From contig NC_063172.1 of the NCBI RefSeq assembly GCF_023159225.1, forward strand, positions 38,627,832 to 38,691,831: a stretch of DNA of 64,000 nucleotides. The letters are read 5' to 3'. The DNA is from Perognathus longimembris pacificus (lineage: Eukaryota; Chordata; Mammalia; Rodentia; Heteromyidae). The position numbers were made by a program, and so were the translations under genes. Below the pieces are notes generated by a model. That model was not told the origin of the DNA and searched no databases. It worked only from the letters and a program-made list of their open reading frames with translations. Each line of letters starts with the position of its first letter. The first letter of the stretch is position 1. Shown here one piece after another: positions 45,991-56,702 of this stretch.

Positions 45991-46084
45991 AAATAATTCA
46001 ATGCATATATGTGAAAATAGAACCAGGTAACTTGAAGAGATGTGTGGGATTTAAAAAGATAAAAAGATCAGAAAAAGGGGTAAC

Positions 46085-46160
46085 ACTGATCAAAATGAAT
46101 TGAGCTTACAAATTGGCATATTGGATTGAAATCTCTTTGTGTTAATAGCCAAAGGTAATT
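46085..46160 (+). repeat. Unclassified interspersed repeat unit
   Basis: GATCAAAATGAATTGAGCTT and GAAATCTCTTTGTGTTAATA, then an A-rich end. Related to 3391-3590, 7018-7095 and 32385-32462. Confidence 0.5.
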
Positions 46161-46257
46161 TTTTAAAAAGAGAAAAGAAAATATATATCTAGGAAATCTT
46201 CAAGGGTCTGCAAAAGGATGAATACAAATTTGTTGATAGGCTTTGTAGTTTAAACTG

Positions 46258-46850
46258 TGGGCTAAGGAATATAATTCAGTGTCAGTGTTTGCCTAAAATG
46301 CCTAAGGTTCTGAGTTTGACTAATGTTGGGGTCCATCTTCCCCCCTAGATCGAAGGGGCTTGATGCACCTCCCCCAGCCCATGGGGAATGTGGCCCTGCT
46401 ACCCCCTCTAGATTGGAATCCAGAGAAACCGGTTGGGCCAACAGCCCTCCAACCTGCCAGCCAGCCGGCCGCCCACCAACCCCGTCTGGGTTCGGTGGGC
46501 TCAAGTGACATTAGCCCTTGGGGGTCACGTGACAGCTCTTGGCTTATCGGAATCCTGGCCAACCCCCTTCCTTCGAATCATCTCCCCTTGTCCTTCCCTC
46601 AATAAAGTTAGTTCGCTCTCAGAAGCCTACTCCGTGGTCTATGTACGCTAGCTCCCAGGGAAGGATAGCGGCCACATTACCACGTAGGTCACGCGCACGC
46701 CAGGCCGGAGTGACCCCTACGTCTCACTCTAACTTACCTGCAGATCGAGGATTAGGGGAGAGGACGATACGGAGGGTAATAAGAGAGAAAGAAATAAGCA
46801 TCCGAGCCGGGTCAGAGGAAAAACCCCAACAGACTAATAGCGTTAAAAAG
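46258..46850 (+). mobile_element. Old ID SINE split by a solo LTR
   Basis: Flanks of the LTR form one decayed ID unit: GGGCTAAGGAATATAATTCA to GGTTCTGAGTTT on the left, an A-rich end plus (TG)n on the right. The LTR entered at the box B region. Confidence 0.65.
46324..46831 (+). mobile_element. Solo LTR, class II ERV type
   Basis: 508 bp with perfect 8-bp terminal inverted repeats TGTTGGGG ... CCCCAACA and the 6-bp duplication GACTAA at 46318-46323 and 46832-46837. It contains AATAAAG at about 46600, a palindrome GTCACGTGAC at 46524-46533 and many CpGs. The internal region has been lost, as expected from recombination between two LTRs. Orientation is set by the polyadenylation signal. It is not obviously the same family as the provirus at 13901. 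The TGTTGGG start and 6-bp duplication resemble IAP-type LTRs, but the family is uncertain. Confidence 0.88.
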
Positions 46851-46876
46851 TGTGTGTGTGTGTGTGCACGTGTGTT
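46846..46876. repeat. (TG)n stretch
   Basis: GTGTGTGTGTGTGTGCACGTGTG, next to the tail of the ID unit. Confidence 0.85.
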
Positions 46877-46879
46877 AAG

Positions 46880-49745
46880 CTTCCTTAACTTACCACTTCT
46901 TAAAGTCTAGTTACTAAATAAATTATTCAATAAGCATATTGTAGCAGTAATCAATCTGGATCAGACACAAAAATCAGTTGGAATAAGAAAATTTAGAAAG
47001 AGAACAAAGAGCGAAGTAATTTCATAAGTCCGAATCAGAAAACATGAAGAACATGGTTCAGATTCACAACTTTGACAAAATGGTACAAATGAAAGCACAG
47101 GTAGGAGCCAGAATACCTTGGAGTCTCTTACATTTGGGCTGTATCTGTCACTGACGGAATTACCTTAAATAATCAACACATGAATGCCTGAAAGATACAA
47201 AACACTTACTGTAATTTGAGAGCCTAATGGTTAAGATACATGAACATTTTCAGAAACTGCACAGCTAAAATGCCTAGGCCTTAGCAAAGATATAACACTT
47301 GAGCAAATGATCTGTGAACCACAGATTACGATGATTGAAAAATAGACCTAAAATTGTTCACTAAAATTACATGATGCACACATGGATGCTCTTGGACTAC
47401 TTTAATAGTTTTGTAAGCACCCTTTATGACAGCTTTACAATTATTTAAAAACTGCTAAAAATGTGATTGCACTGCCCAATATCATTTTTTCTATTTCTCC
47501 TTGTTTCCTACAGATTTTTAAGCAATAAAATTATTTTCCTAGACTCTAGTGTGCCGTGGAAATACTTCTTGAACCATTATTCATTAATATGCATATCACC
47601 TTCTGTCTGACTTCTCATTTGAATTGCCTAATCAGTCAAGGATGAATGAACAGAATAACAATTGATTTTATTTGATCATCCAAATTCATATGACAAATGC
47701 TGAACATTATCAGCTTTTCCAGCAATTGGGCTTAGTCATTTATGCAGGGGGCATAAGAGGAACTGCACAATTGATTTTTCTTTGTTATTCTTTTATACTA
47801 GCTAATTTACCTCTTTATATTTCAGAGATTTAAAAATAAAACTACTCAGAGGACATAAAACTAGATTATTAATTTTAATATATTAGCATATATTATTTGT
47901 AGCAAGGGGTTATTAGTCTCAGCTCCATTCATATAGTATATGCTGATCAAAATCAGCTTTCCATGTCTTTCCCTCATCTCCCATTATTCAATCTGGAAAC
48001 AGTTTCAGAAGGCTTCATTTTGTGATTTTTCACATGTATGTGTATAAGGATATACATATTAAAACAATTCGTTGACCGTAGTTAACCTAATTTATCTTCC
48101 CTTTCATTCTTTAGCATTTTCTGATATCCACACCTCAACATAATTTGTTTTACTTTCTCTGTGACTTAATTTTTCTCAGCATTTATTAATTATACAAAGG
48201 GATTTCACCATGATAATTGTTATTTTTAATTATTACCTCTTCTTGATTGAAGAGGAAGAATGGGCTCTTTCTTGTGAAGAAAAAGGACTTAGAAGATATA
48301 ATGCACCATCTATATCCTATGATACCTTATTTCCTCTCATTTTGTAAGTAGAGGATTGAAGGAAATTAATTAGTTTGCTAACTACGTTTTGAAGAACAAT
48401 GATCATAAAGCATGGCTGTATTTTCACAGAAAAACTTACAAATTTTTTAAATCTTCAAAGGATGTACTTTAATCTGAAACTATTTAACATTTTCACAAAC
48501 ATAGTGCTTAAGATATAGGTGGTTTAAAATGGCTACACTGAAAATAAAAAAGACTCTAAGTAATTTCAAGTATTTAAAAGCTCACCCGAAACTTCATTTC
48601 CAGACCACACCTAGTGAAAGTAAACAAGATAATCATATACCACTGAAATACAAAATGATGTATATTTCACCCATCCTCAGATTAATTTTTATTGAAGGTT
48701 TTCTTGCTTAGACATTTGAAAGAGCTGTTTCCAAGAAACAAAATTGATATGATGGATTTCTTAGTAAGAAAAACTGACAGGCAATTTTGTTGGGAATCTT
48801 AATTATTCTTCACCTAATCACACTATTTTCTGTGTTTATGCATACTCAACAGAAAATAATCACTAGATGTCAGGTTCAGATGGCAAATAGTAGCTTCTAC
48901 CTACATTTCTTTTTTGTTTTTGTAGTCAGACCCAGAAGACTCAACACTGTTTGAGCAATCATGCATTTATTTATTTTCACATGCATATAATGTTGTGCAT
49001 TGGTTGACATTCACATGCTAGTCTAAATGCTGGCATCCAATAAAGGAAACAAAAGACGTGGTCTCCTCATTAAACTTAAAATTCAGAGAGAATTCAAACA
49101 TTAAACATGATTTGTGTGTCTGGCAGTATAATATAGGCAGGGCAGTCTGTATCATTGAAAGTAACCTAGATTAGAGGTGGGAAATGAAAATTACCTCAGA
49201 GATGGTGGTATGTAAAGTAAATAAGTTAGCAGTGAAAGAATATTAATGTTTCAGGAAGAAAGGACCATCCAAACATCCAGAGTCACATGTTCAAGAAACA
49301 CTACAAGAAGAAAGCCCGATTAGGATGGAGCAATGAGAGCAATAAGGAAACAAAGCACAACTGTTAAGAATTTTACATTCTATTATCAGGAAAGGTAAAA
49401 TCATCCAAGCTTCATGAAGAGTAGTAAGTGAACAGTTACAGTTTTGAAAGTTCACTCTGACTAGAGAGGAAAGGACAGACTAGAGTGTTTGGAAACTAAT
49501 GCCCTGAGATCCATTACAATTATATTAAAGTAGGTTGTAGAGTGTACATCTAGTATGTACATTTGTACCAAGTAGTTTGGAGTACATGTAATGCAGGTAA
49601 TTGGTCAAGAGAGAGGTAGCATAATTCAGAACTAGGGACCATATATCCTTCCACGGAAGAATCACATTACCTCTGATATTATCAGTAATAACAACTAGAG
49701 GGATTTTTTAAGAGGATAACTGATGAATAATATTGACATGAAATT
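46880..49745. other. No recognised feature
   Basis: About 2.9 kb of AT-rich non-coding sequence with unusually few young repeats. No exon, ORF with a domain, or repeat that I can name. Confidence 0.45.
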
Positions 49746-49749
49746 TTTT

Positions 49750-49888
49750 CAGCTACTCAGGAGTCTGATTTGAGGATCCTGGTTTGAAGCCAGTTCAGGC
49801 AGGAAAGCCCATAAGACTTTTATCTCCAATAAACAAAAACAACAACATCAACAAAAACCTAATTGGAGCTGTTCAAGCCCCAGGGCAG

Positions 49889-49890
<2 letters not shown>
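49750..49890 (+). mobile_element. B1 plus tRNA-like composite SINE, internally deleted
   Basis: CAGCTACTCAGGAGTCTGAT and GGTTTGAAGCCAGTTCAGGC (B1 half), then only TTGGAGCTGTTCAAGCCCCA of the second half. Confidence 0.68.

Positions 49891-49945
<55 letters not shown>
49891..49945. repeat. (CA)n microsatellite
   Basis: About 27 CA units, replacing the A-tail of the SINE at 49750. Confidence 0.97.
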
Positions 49946-49948
<3 letters not shown>

Positions 49949-51180
49949 TGCTAATGGCTTGAATTGATAACTTCAGTTGCTGTTAACCAGGAAAAATACT
50001 GCCATCTAAGAAATGCTCTCTTACTCTGTTTAACATGTTCTTTAGGCCATATCCTATCCTCATATAAAGTTTAAACCATAAAAATAAGCAAACTTATATT
50101 GCATTAATTTGATTCTAAACTTTCCATCATTTATGGAGGACATATAACACACAAAATTATCAATTTAGCTAGCTACATGGATTGAGTTAAACAGAAATTG
50201 TACACGTATGTGCTTATTGTATATTGATATTTAACTATGCAATTTATTTACTACAAAAATAATCTCTTTGAATATTGATGGGAAAATGGTGATTCAGAGA
50301 ATCTGTCAGATACTAAGGTTAAAAATACTAAAATTTGCATATTGTTGTCAGTTATATACTTCAATATCAGTTCTTTATCAGGAAAAGCCTGATACTTGGA
50401 CTAGTAGGTTATTTCTGGGATGACTAGAAACCTGAATCATATTTTGTATACTAACAAAGATTAGATTAATTGAGGTTGTGATTCCTTCCACTTCTATATA
50501 CTTTGTGCTTTCTTGCTTCTGTTTAAAACTTCTGTTGCATACATGATGAAATGCTAACCCTGGTAAGAACAGTGATGGTAAGAGCAGTGACTTTTCTAAT
50601 ACATAAGGAGAAAAACTGACACATTACAGCATGGAGTGGGTAGTATACAGATAGATCTTGAAATTGAAGTGACATATGTGGGAGTGGCAATAGCAAGAGC
50701 TCACAGACAAAATTATTATAGAGGAAAAGAAGCAGAAAGAGGAGAGAAATAAAGAGGGATCCAGGCATCTGGTGAAAAAGTGCTAATAGACTCCTTAATA
50801 AGTATATCCTGTGGCCTTACAGTCTTATGAAGTACCAGGTGACCCTAGCCAACCTACTGTTGCTTGAGATAGCCCCAAAATAACTTACTCTGCTGAATGT
50901 AACCTGCAGAAGAGCCCAGAAAATATTTGAGCAGCCTGAAGGCTCTCTGTCTGCCCAAGGGACATTCAGGCAACCCTGCCCATACACTCTTGACTTTAAA
51001 TCAACAGCCAGGCAGAACCATGTACCTTTCTGCTGTTCTGGAAGCAAGCACGAGGGTGAGTCTGCCAGTAATGTCAGCTCTGGGTAGCTAAACTTCCCAC
51101 ATCTTTGAGGCCCTGTCTATCCCGCCCAAAGAACTAGCTGTGCAGCTTTCTCTGAAAAGCTCAATCCACAAAAGGATAAG
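49946..51180. other. No recognised feature
   Basis: AT-rich up to about 50790, then a less AT-rich patch (50790-51180) with words such as GGCAACCCTGCCCATACACT that could be an old LTR. I cannot place it. Confidence 0.35.
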
Positions 51181-51192
51181 AAAGCAGATAAG

Positions 51193-51391
51193 GGGCTGGA
51201 GATATGGCCTAGTGGCAAGAGTGCTTGCCTCCCATACATGAAGCCCTGGGTTTGATTCCCCAGCACCACATATATAGAAAATAGCCAGAAGTGGCGCTGT
51301 GGCTCAAGTGGCAGAGTGCTAGTCTTGAGCAAAAGGAAGCCAGGGACAGTGCTCAGGCCATGAGTTCAAGGACCACGACTGGCAATAAAAA
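51193..51391 (+). mobile_element. Dimeric ID-type SINE, subfamily B
   Basis: GGGGCTGGAGATATGGCCTA start, two units, GAGCAAAAGGAAG marker, short A-rich end. The flanks AAGCAGATAA and AAGCAGCTGAA may be decayed duplications. Confidence 0.85.
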
Positions 51392-51394
51392 CAA

Positions 51395-52060
51395 GCAGCT
51401 GAACAGATGTGTGCGCATGCAAGGCGCACGCCCAACTCCTAAAAGTCAGCTGAGACGCCTTTCCTACATGCCTTAACCTGCCTTAAGCCCCTAAATTACA
51501 GCTATGTACACGTATTCGTCCTGCTATGCTTCCCCCCAAAGCAGTCGGGCAACACTTCTTAGCATCTAGAATTCCTGAGAAGTAGATACCCAACCTACCC
51601 ATTTGGACACCTTATGAACAGTGGGACAATGCTTCTTGAGAAAGATGCCTCCATAGAGGCTCTTCAAAGTCACCTATGTACTGTTCAGATAACTATGATA
51701 GGCCTATCTTAACACAATTCTCTGAGGTTGATAGTATTCCCACATCGACAACTTGTTGCAGTATGTATAGAGTTTCCAGATAACCTACCCTACCTAGAGG
51801 AAATACATTCTAGCTAGCCATACAATTATTGAGCCCCTGAAACTTGGACACTAAAATATTTGCAAGTATTTCTAGCATCTATTGTAGTTGAAAAGCCCAT
51901 GCAAACTATACACTAAAACAATCACTTGCAACTGTAGCTAATACAGAATACTATTTGAGCTCTCCAATAGAGTCTATTAAACTTCTGTTAACTCATTTGT
52001 AACCATTTACATATCACCCTGCATGTTTACTTATAGATTTACAGGAACAGTATAGCTCCT
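51395..52060. other. No recognised feature
   Basis: The start (51395-51560) has several CpGs and is less AT-rich than its surroundings, and may belong with 50790-51180. The rest is plain AT-rich DNA. Confidence 0.35.
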
Positions 52061-52064
52061 CTAA

Positions 52065-52595
52065 ATGAGGGAAACTATGCAACCTGTGTTTCTTTGGGTC
52101 TGACTTACTTCATTTTTCCAAGCCTGTCCATTTCTTTTTTTTTTTTTTTTTTTTTTTTTTTTGGCCAGTCCTGGGCCTTGGACTCAGGGCCTGAGCACTG
52201 TCCCTGGCTTCTTCCCGCTCAAGGCTAGCACTCTGCCACTTGAGCCACAGCGCCACTTCTGGCCGTTTTCTGTATATGTGGTGCTGGGGAATCGAACCTA
52301 GGGCCTCGTGTATCCGAGGCAGGCACTCTTGCCACTAGGCTATATCCCCAGCCCCTGTCCATTTCTTTATAAATGGTACAATATCATTCTTTCTGATGGA
52401 TGACTACGACTCCATTGTGTACATATATCACATTCTTTTATCCATTCTGAGCAGCATATGGGATGCTTCCACATTGTGTCTATGGTAAATAATGCTGCAA
52501 TGAACACGGTTGTGGTGCTAGCTTTGGTATGGCTTTGCTTGTGTTCAATTAGATAAATGCCTAGGAGTGGAATTGCTGGGTCACAGGGTAAGAAT
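52065..52595 (-). mobile_element. Old L1 ORF2 tail, carrying a SINE
   Basis: Plus-strand words TTCTTTGGGTCTGACTTACT, CCATTGTGTACATATATCAC, AATAATGCTGCAATGAACAC and AATTGCTGGGTCACAGGG are the reversed ORF2 tail and ORF2 C-terminus. Interrupted by the SINE at 52138-52355. Confidence 0.72.
52138..52355 (-). mobile_element. Dimeric ID-type SINE, subfamily A
   Basis: Minus-strand copy with a long T-run. Perfect 13-bp duplication TGTCCATTTCTTT at 52125-52137 and 52356-52368. Subfamily A markers. Confidence 0.93.
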
Positions 52596-54140
52596 TGAGA
52601 AAATAAGGGAAGGGATGGGTCAAAGGGAGGGTGAAGATGTTGAAGAGATGATGCAGATCAAGACACATTGTATACATAAACTGCTCTGTAAAATGGCAAA
52701 AGAAAGGGTACATAAAATAAAAATTAAGAAAAGTGAAGAAGCCATAAAGAAGAAATTGTGTCATTTGTAGTAAAAGAGATGAAAATGCAAGTTACTGTGT
52801 CAAGTGAAATGAGTACAACAAATATTTCACAAGTAAAATCTAGATACACCTACAGACAAAGTCATGAATGTGCAATACCAATAGGAGGGAGAGAGGAACT
52901 TCTTTCAAAGAAGGATTCCAAAACCCTGTGTATTAGGAAAGGCAACTGCAAAAAAGGGACATAAAAATAGCCTGATTTTTGTTTGTGTTCACTTTTTTTC
53001 CTGACTAGGCATACCATGTAGGCTGTATAATGTATTTGCAGACAAATGTATTTGAGAGTTAAGTTTTACTTTTAACTTCTCTTTTGGAACTCTCATACAG
53101 AATTTTCTGCTTAGATATTAACTCAGCACACAAAAATACATCCTTTCTATTAACTGAATTCTTCCTTTTAAGGCTACTCAAACATCATGTTTTCTTTTTC
53201 TTCACACTGAATGGAACTAAATTTAAACTTTTTTTCAAATGAGCAAAAATTAAATGTATCTCTTTTAAAAATAATGTCCTCAAAAATAATAATTCCTCTC
53301 CCAAGCCACAATCTTATTTAATAATAGCACTCATAGTTATATCTAACACTTTAAAAATGCAATTTCTAAAGCAATTCAGAATATAAGGTTATGAAGCTTA
53401 TCTCTCCAATTAACCCCAAATGTAATAAAATTATGTCTCCAAAGTTTCCTACATATTTAAACTCAATTATTCCATTAAAGTCTTCAAATCAATCTGTCTC
53501 ATGAAAAACTAATTTTTCAGCGATTCAAATATTATTCTGTAAAATAAATGTTCAAGACCTTAGTTTTAGTTCTCTAGTGTATTAAAGGTGAATCAAGGTC
53601 CTGAAATTCTGAAAAAACGAAAACTTGCATATTCTGCACACACTTTGAAGGCAGGGTCAAGAAAATATGAGTACTTCTCATTCTTCTTGTAAATTTGATT
53701 CAATCCTCATCTTTCCCTTGGATAACCTTGCAACAACGTTGTAGCCAAGGGATATAAAGCAGAATTGGCCTCAGGTTTTTTGCCACTTTTTTAATTGATA
53801 AAAAAGTCTTCAATTTTTCAGAACTTGCTCAACCCTGCCATCATCAGAACTAGCTCAACCTGGTAAGGAAAAACCTGTTAATTTTAGAAAAACTACAACC
53901 ATTTGGGTAAACTGAAATTCAAAACAACTGGGATCTTCCTGGAATGATGAAAAGATTGTACTCCTGTTGGCTTGGGCTCAGAGTTTGGAATAGGAACTAC
54001 TCTGGAATTATTCTCCAGCTCTCTGAGAGCTGCTAACTTCTTCCAGAATAGTTTCTGTGACATTATAGTGAACCAGACTGTCTCTGATCTCCCCTAAACT
54101 GCTATTTATTCCCACTTGGTCATATTTACTTTCTTAACTC
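52596..54140. other. No recognised feature
   Basis: Non-coding. The complementary 67-codon open frames at 52561-52770 have no recognised domain. Confidence 0.4.
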
Positions 54141-54149
54141 TTATTTAAA

Positions 54150-54480
54150 CACACCAAGCATATTCCAAGCTTATGATTTTTGCATTTTCCATTTTCTGAC
54201 CTGCACAAGTGTTTTCCTCCCAAATTTGAATTGCACACCTCTCTCTTTTTTCATGTTTCTGCTCAGCTATCATTTTTCCTGTGAGACCTTTTTGAAGTAC
54301 TTCTAAATACAGCAAAATTATCCACACTGTACTCTGACAAAGCCTCATGACTATTTCTCCATAAAATTTGTCATCTGTCAACACATTATACATTTTGTTG
54401 CTTATTATTGTTAAGCCCCTACTACATTAAAATCCAAATAAAGATATAAGTTATGTACAGTGAATAGTGATTGGCATTTT
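54150..54480 (+). mobile_element. Probable L2 LINE relic
   Basis: The order TGTTTCTGCTCAGCTATCAT, GAGACCTTTTTGAAGTACTT, TCATCTGTCAACACATTATA, AAGCCCCTACTACATTAAAA resembles the L2 3' region. It also contains an 82-codon minus-strand frame with no domain. Strongly diverged. Confidence 0.45.
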
Positions 54481-54506
54481 TAAATGTTCAATAAATAATT
54501 ATTGGA

Positions 54507-54594
54507 CAAACTCACTTTTTTTGGGGGGGGGGGGTACGGGAGGTCTGCAGCTCGAGATTGTAACTCAAGACTGCAGCCACCAAACTCACTTTTT
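54507..54594. mobile_element. Unclassified 60-bp insertion with direct repeats
   Basis: A 60-bp segment (54521-54580) is flanked by the perfect 14-bp direct repeat CAAACTCACTTTTT at 54507-54520 and 54581-54594. It holds 12 G residues (54523-54534) and a hairpin built of CTGCAG and CTCGAG arms. Read on the minus strand it ends in a C-run followed by A residues, so it could be a retroposed short RNA with a brief A-tail. I do not recognise the RNA. Confidence 0.6.
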
Positions 54595-55010
54595 GTTTAA
54601 GCTACTTGCTAATAAATCCTTTCAAGCTTCATAACATCAATTTTCTTATAAAAAGTGAATTTTTATTTCACATATGTTGTTGCTACATTATGTATCTTTC
54701 CACAACTCTACAGACTTATGCCATGTAAATCCAAGCCCTTTATTTATTCAAAGTACTATCATAGTTTTCTTAATATGACCATATGGTCAATTAATTAAGG
54801 CACCTAAATGGAATTAATCTTACTATCGATTCTAGTACAACAAAAGCATAAAGGTAGAATTCTGAGAGGAAATAAAACTTCACTGAACACTTTTGTGTTT
54901 TTTATTATAAAAGTGTGACATTGATGGTAAGAACTTACAATAATTAATTTATAATAAGCACAGCACTTATCTCTGTGTCAATGGCTTTCAGAAAAGTGAT
55001 TATTCTTTAG
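54595..55010. other. No recognised feature
   Basis: AT-rich non-coding sequence. Confidence 0.4.
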
Positions 55011-55012
55011 CC

Positions 55013-55076
55013 TAATATATTTAGCTTATATATTTTAGCTTATATATTATTAGCTTATATATTTAGCTTATATTTT
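55013..55076 (+). repeat. Short tandem repeat, TTAGCTTATATAT units
   Basis: Four to five variants of a 13-17-bp unit containing TAGCTTATAT. Confidence 0.85.
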
Positions 55077-55684
55077 TTTCAGTGGTGGATTTGATCAGGA
55101 GTATGTAGGGTTTACAAATGTGCAAAAACAATTATAGATATAAATAAAAGTGTAAGATCATGTTTTAGAGAAGCCTGGTTGTGTACCTGCTCACTCAGCA
55201 TCTTGCCTCTATGCAGAATCCCTGTACCTTCTCAAGGGAATTTTTTCAGTCAATTTCAAAAGCTCATCAAGTTTAAAGATTTCAAAAATTTTATTTTTGT
55301 ATTTGTCCCATATTGAGAATTCTATATTCTTGTTTTCATTCAACTATTGTTTTATTTATTTAGTATTCATCAGCATTTTCTTGTTTCCTTAAATAACTAG
55401 ATTCATTTTATAATTTTGTTCATCTCTTTAAATACAATCTAAGGTCGCACCATACTCATGAAGTGCAAGAGAGATAGCAGGATGTCTTGTGTCCAGTATC
55501 AGTGCATTTCTATAATAGAATCTTCTACATGTATGGGTTGTATATTAGCTGCCTCCCATGAGTATCCTATCCAAAGCATTTGAGTACATGTTTAGGTAAC
55601 CTCCATATTGTGTGCCTAATCAGGTCAAATGTTTTCCTTCACTTCCAACTTTCTTTTATTCTTGCCCTTAATCATATTGGAAGG
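55077..55684. other. No recognised feature
   Basis: AT-rich non-coding sequence. Confidence 0.4.
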
Positions 55685-55699
55685 CTATGCTATTTTCTT

Positions 55700-55917
55700 T
55701 TTTTTTTCTTTTTTTTTTTTTTTTTGCTAGTCCTGGGCCTTGGACTCAGGGCCTGAGCACTGTCCCTGGCTTCTTCCTGCTCAAGGCTAGCACTCTGCCA
55801 CTTGAGCCACAGCACCGCTTCTGGCCTTTTTCTGTATATGTGGTGCTGGGGAATCGAACCTAGGGCCTCGTGTATCCGAGGCAGGCACTCTTGCCACTAG
55901 GCCATATCCCCAGCCCC
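55700..55917 (-). mobile_element. Dimeric ID-type SINE, subfamily A
   Basis: Minus-strand copy with a T-rich tail. Perfect 15-bp duplication CTATGCTATTTTCTT at 55685-55699 and 55918-55932. Confidence 0.93.
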
Positions 55918-55932
55918 CTATGCTATTTTCTT

Positions 55933-56485
55933 GACTGACAGACACATATAAGAATTCTCTTATCATTGTTATTTTTGTTTATTATTAGTATAAGTTCATG
56001 GTTGTATTTCCAAAGAGAATTGTGCACTTGTTAAATATAAGAATATAAGCACTTTTAATTATAAGCTGTCCTATCATTAGGTGGAGTAAGCATACCTATG
56101 ATAGTAGTTTGATCTGAACTCCTGGCTAGGACAATGTACATAAGAAACTTGTGAAGAAGATGGGATTAACAGGTGGTAAACTGTAATGGACATGACAACT
56201 TCCAGGTGTAAACCAAATACTTCAAGTAGGTGCTTAGGTATGATTTACATCAGAAGCCCATTCAGAAGAGCACTGTAAATTGTGACCAACAGTCCAACTA
56301 AGGCAGATAAAGGTCAGACACAGATTGTCATGCCCTGAACAGAGGTAGAAGTCAATGAACACTTCTCTCCCACCCCTCCTCAATGCTGCAAAGCCCCCTA
56401 TGAGGAACCAAAATCTCTGCCTTCCACTATATCACATTGCATTTTATTAAATATAACTGTTTTCATTCTGCATCTGAGAAGAGCT
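55933..56485. other. No recognised feature
   Basis: Non-coding; nothing assigned. Confidence 0.4.
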
Positions 56486-56702
56486 AGAATGAGGCTAGGT
56501 ACAGTGGCACATGCCCATAATCCTAATTACACTGAAGGAGCAGATAGGAGGATTACTATCCAAGGCCAGCCCACGCAAAAGCGTGACTGTATCTTAAAAA
56601 TTAACTAAAAAAACAAAAGGTAGCTGGGGACAAGCCTCAAATAGTATAGCAAGTCAGAGGCCCTGAGTTCAACCCCTAATACAGACCAAAAGACAAACAA
56701 AA
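56486..56702 (+). mobile_element. B1 plus ID-like composite SINE
   Basis: GTACAGTGGCACATGCCCAT (B1 half) and GTAGCTGGGGACAAGCCTCA, then GGCCCTGAGTTCAACCCC (ID-like half). The second half is closer to the ID unit than to the other tRNA-like unit. Confidence 0.75.

Noticed and set aside
54523..54534. Cloning-vector contamination because PstI- and XhoI-like hexamers lie side by side at 54545-54556
   Set aside because: The segment is bracketed by a perfect genomic 14-bp direct repeat and no further vector sequence is present; chance hexamers within a hairpin are a simpler reading.
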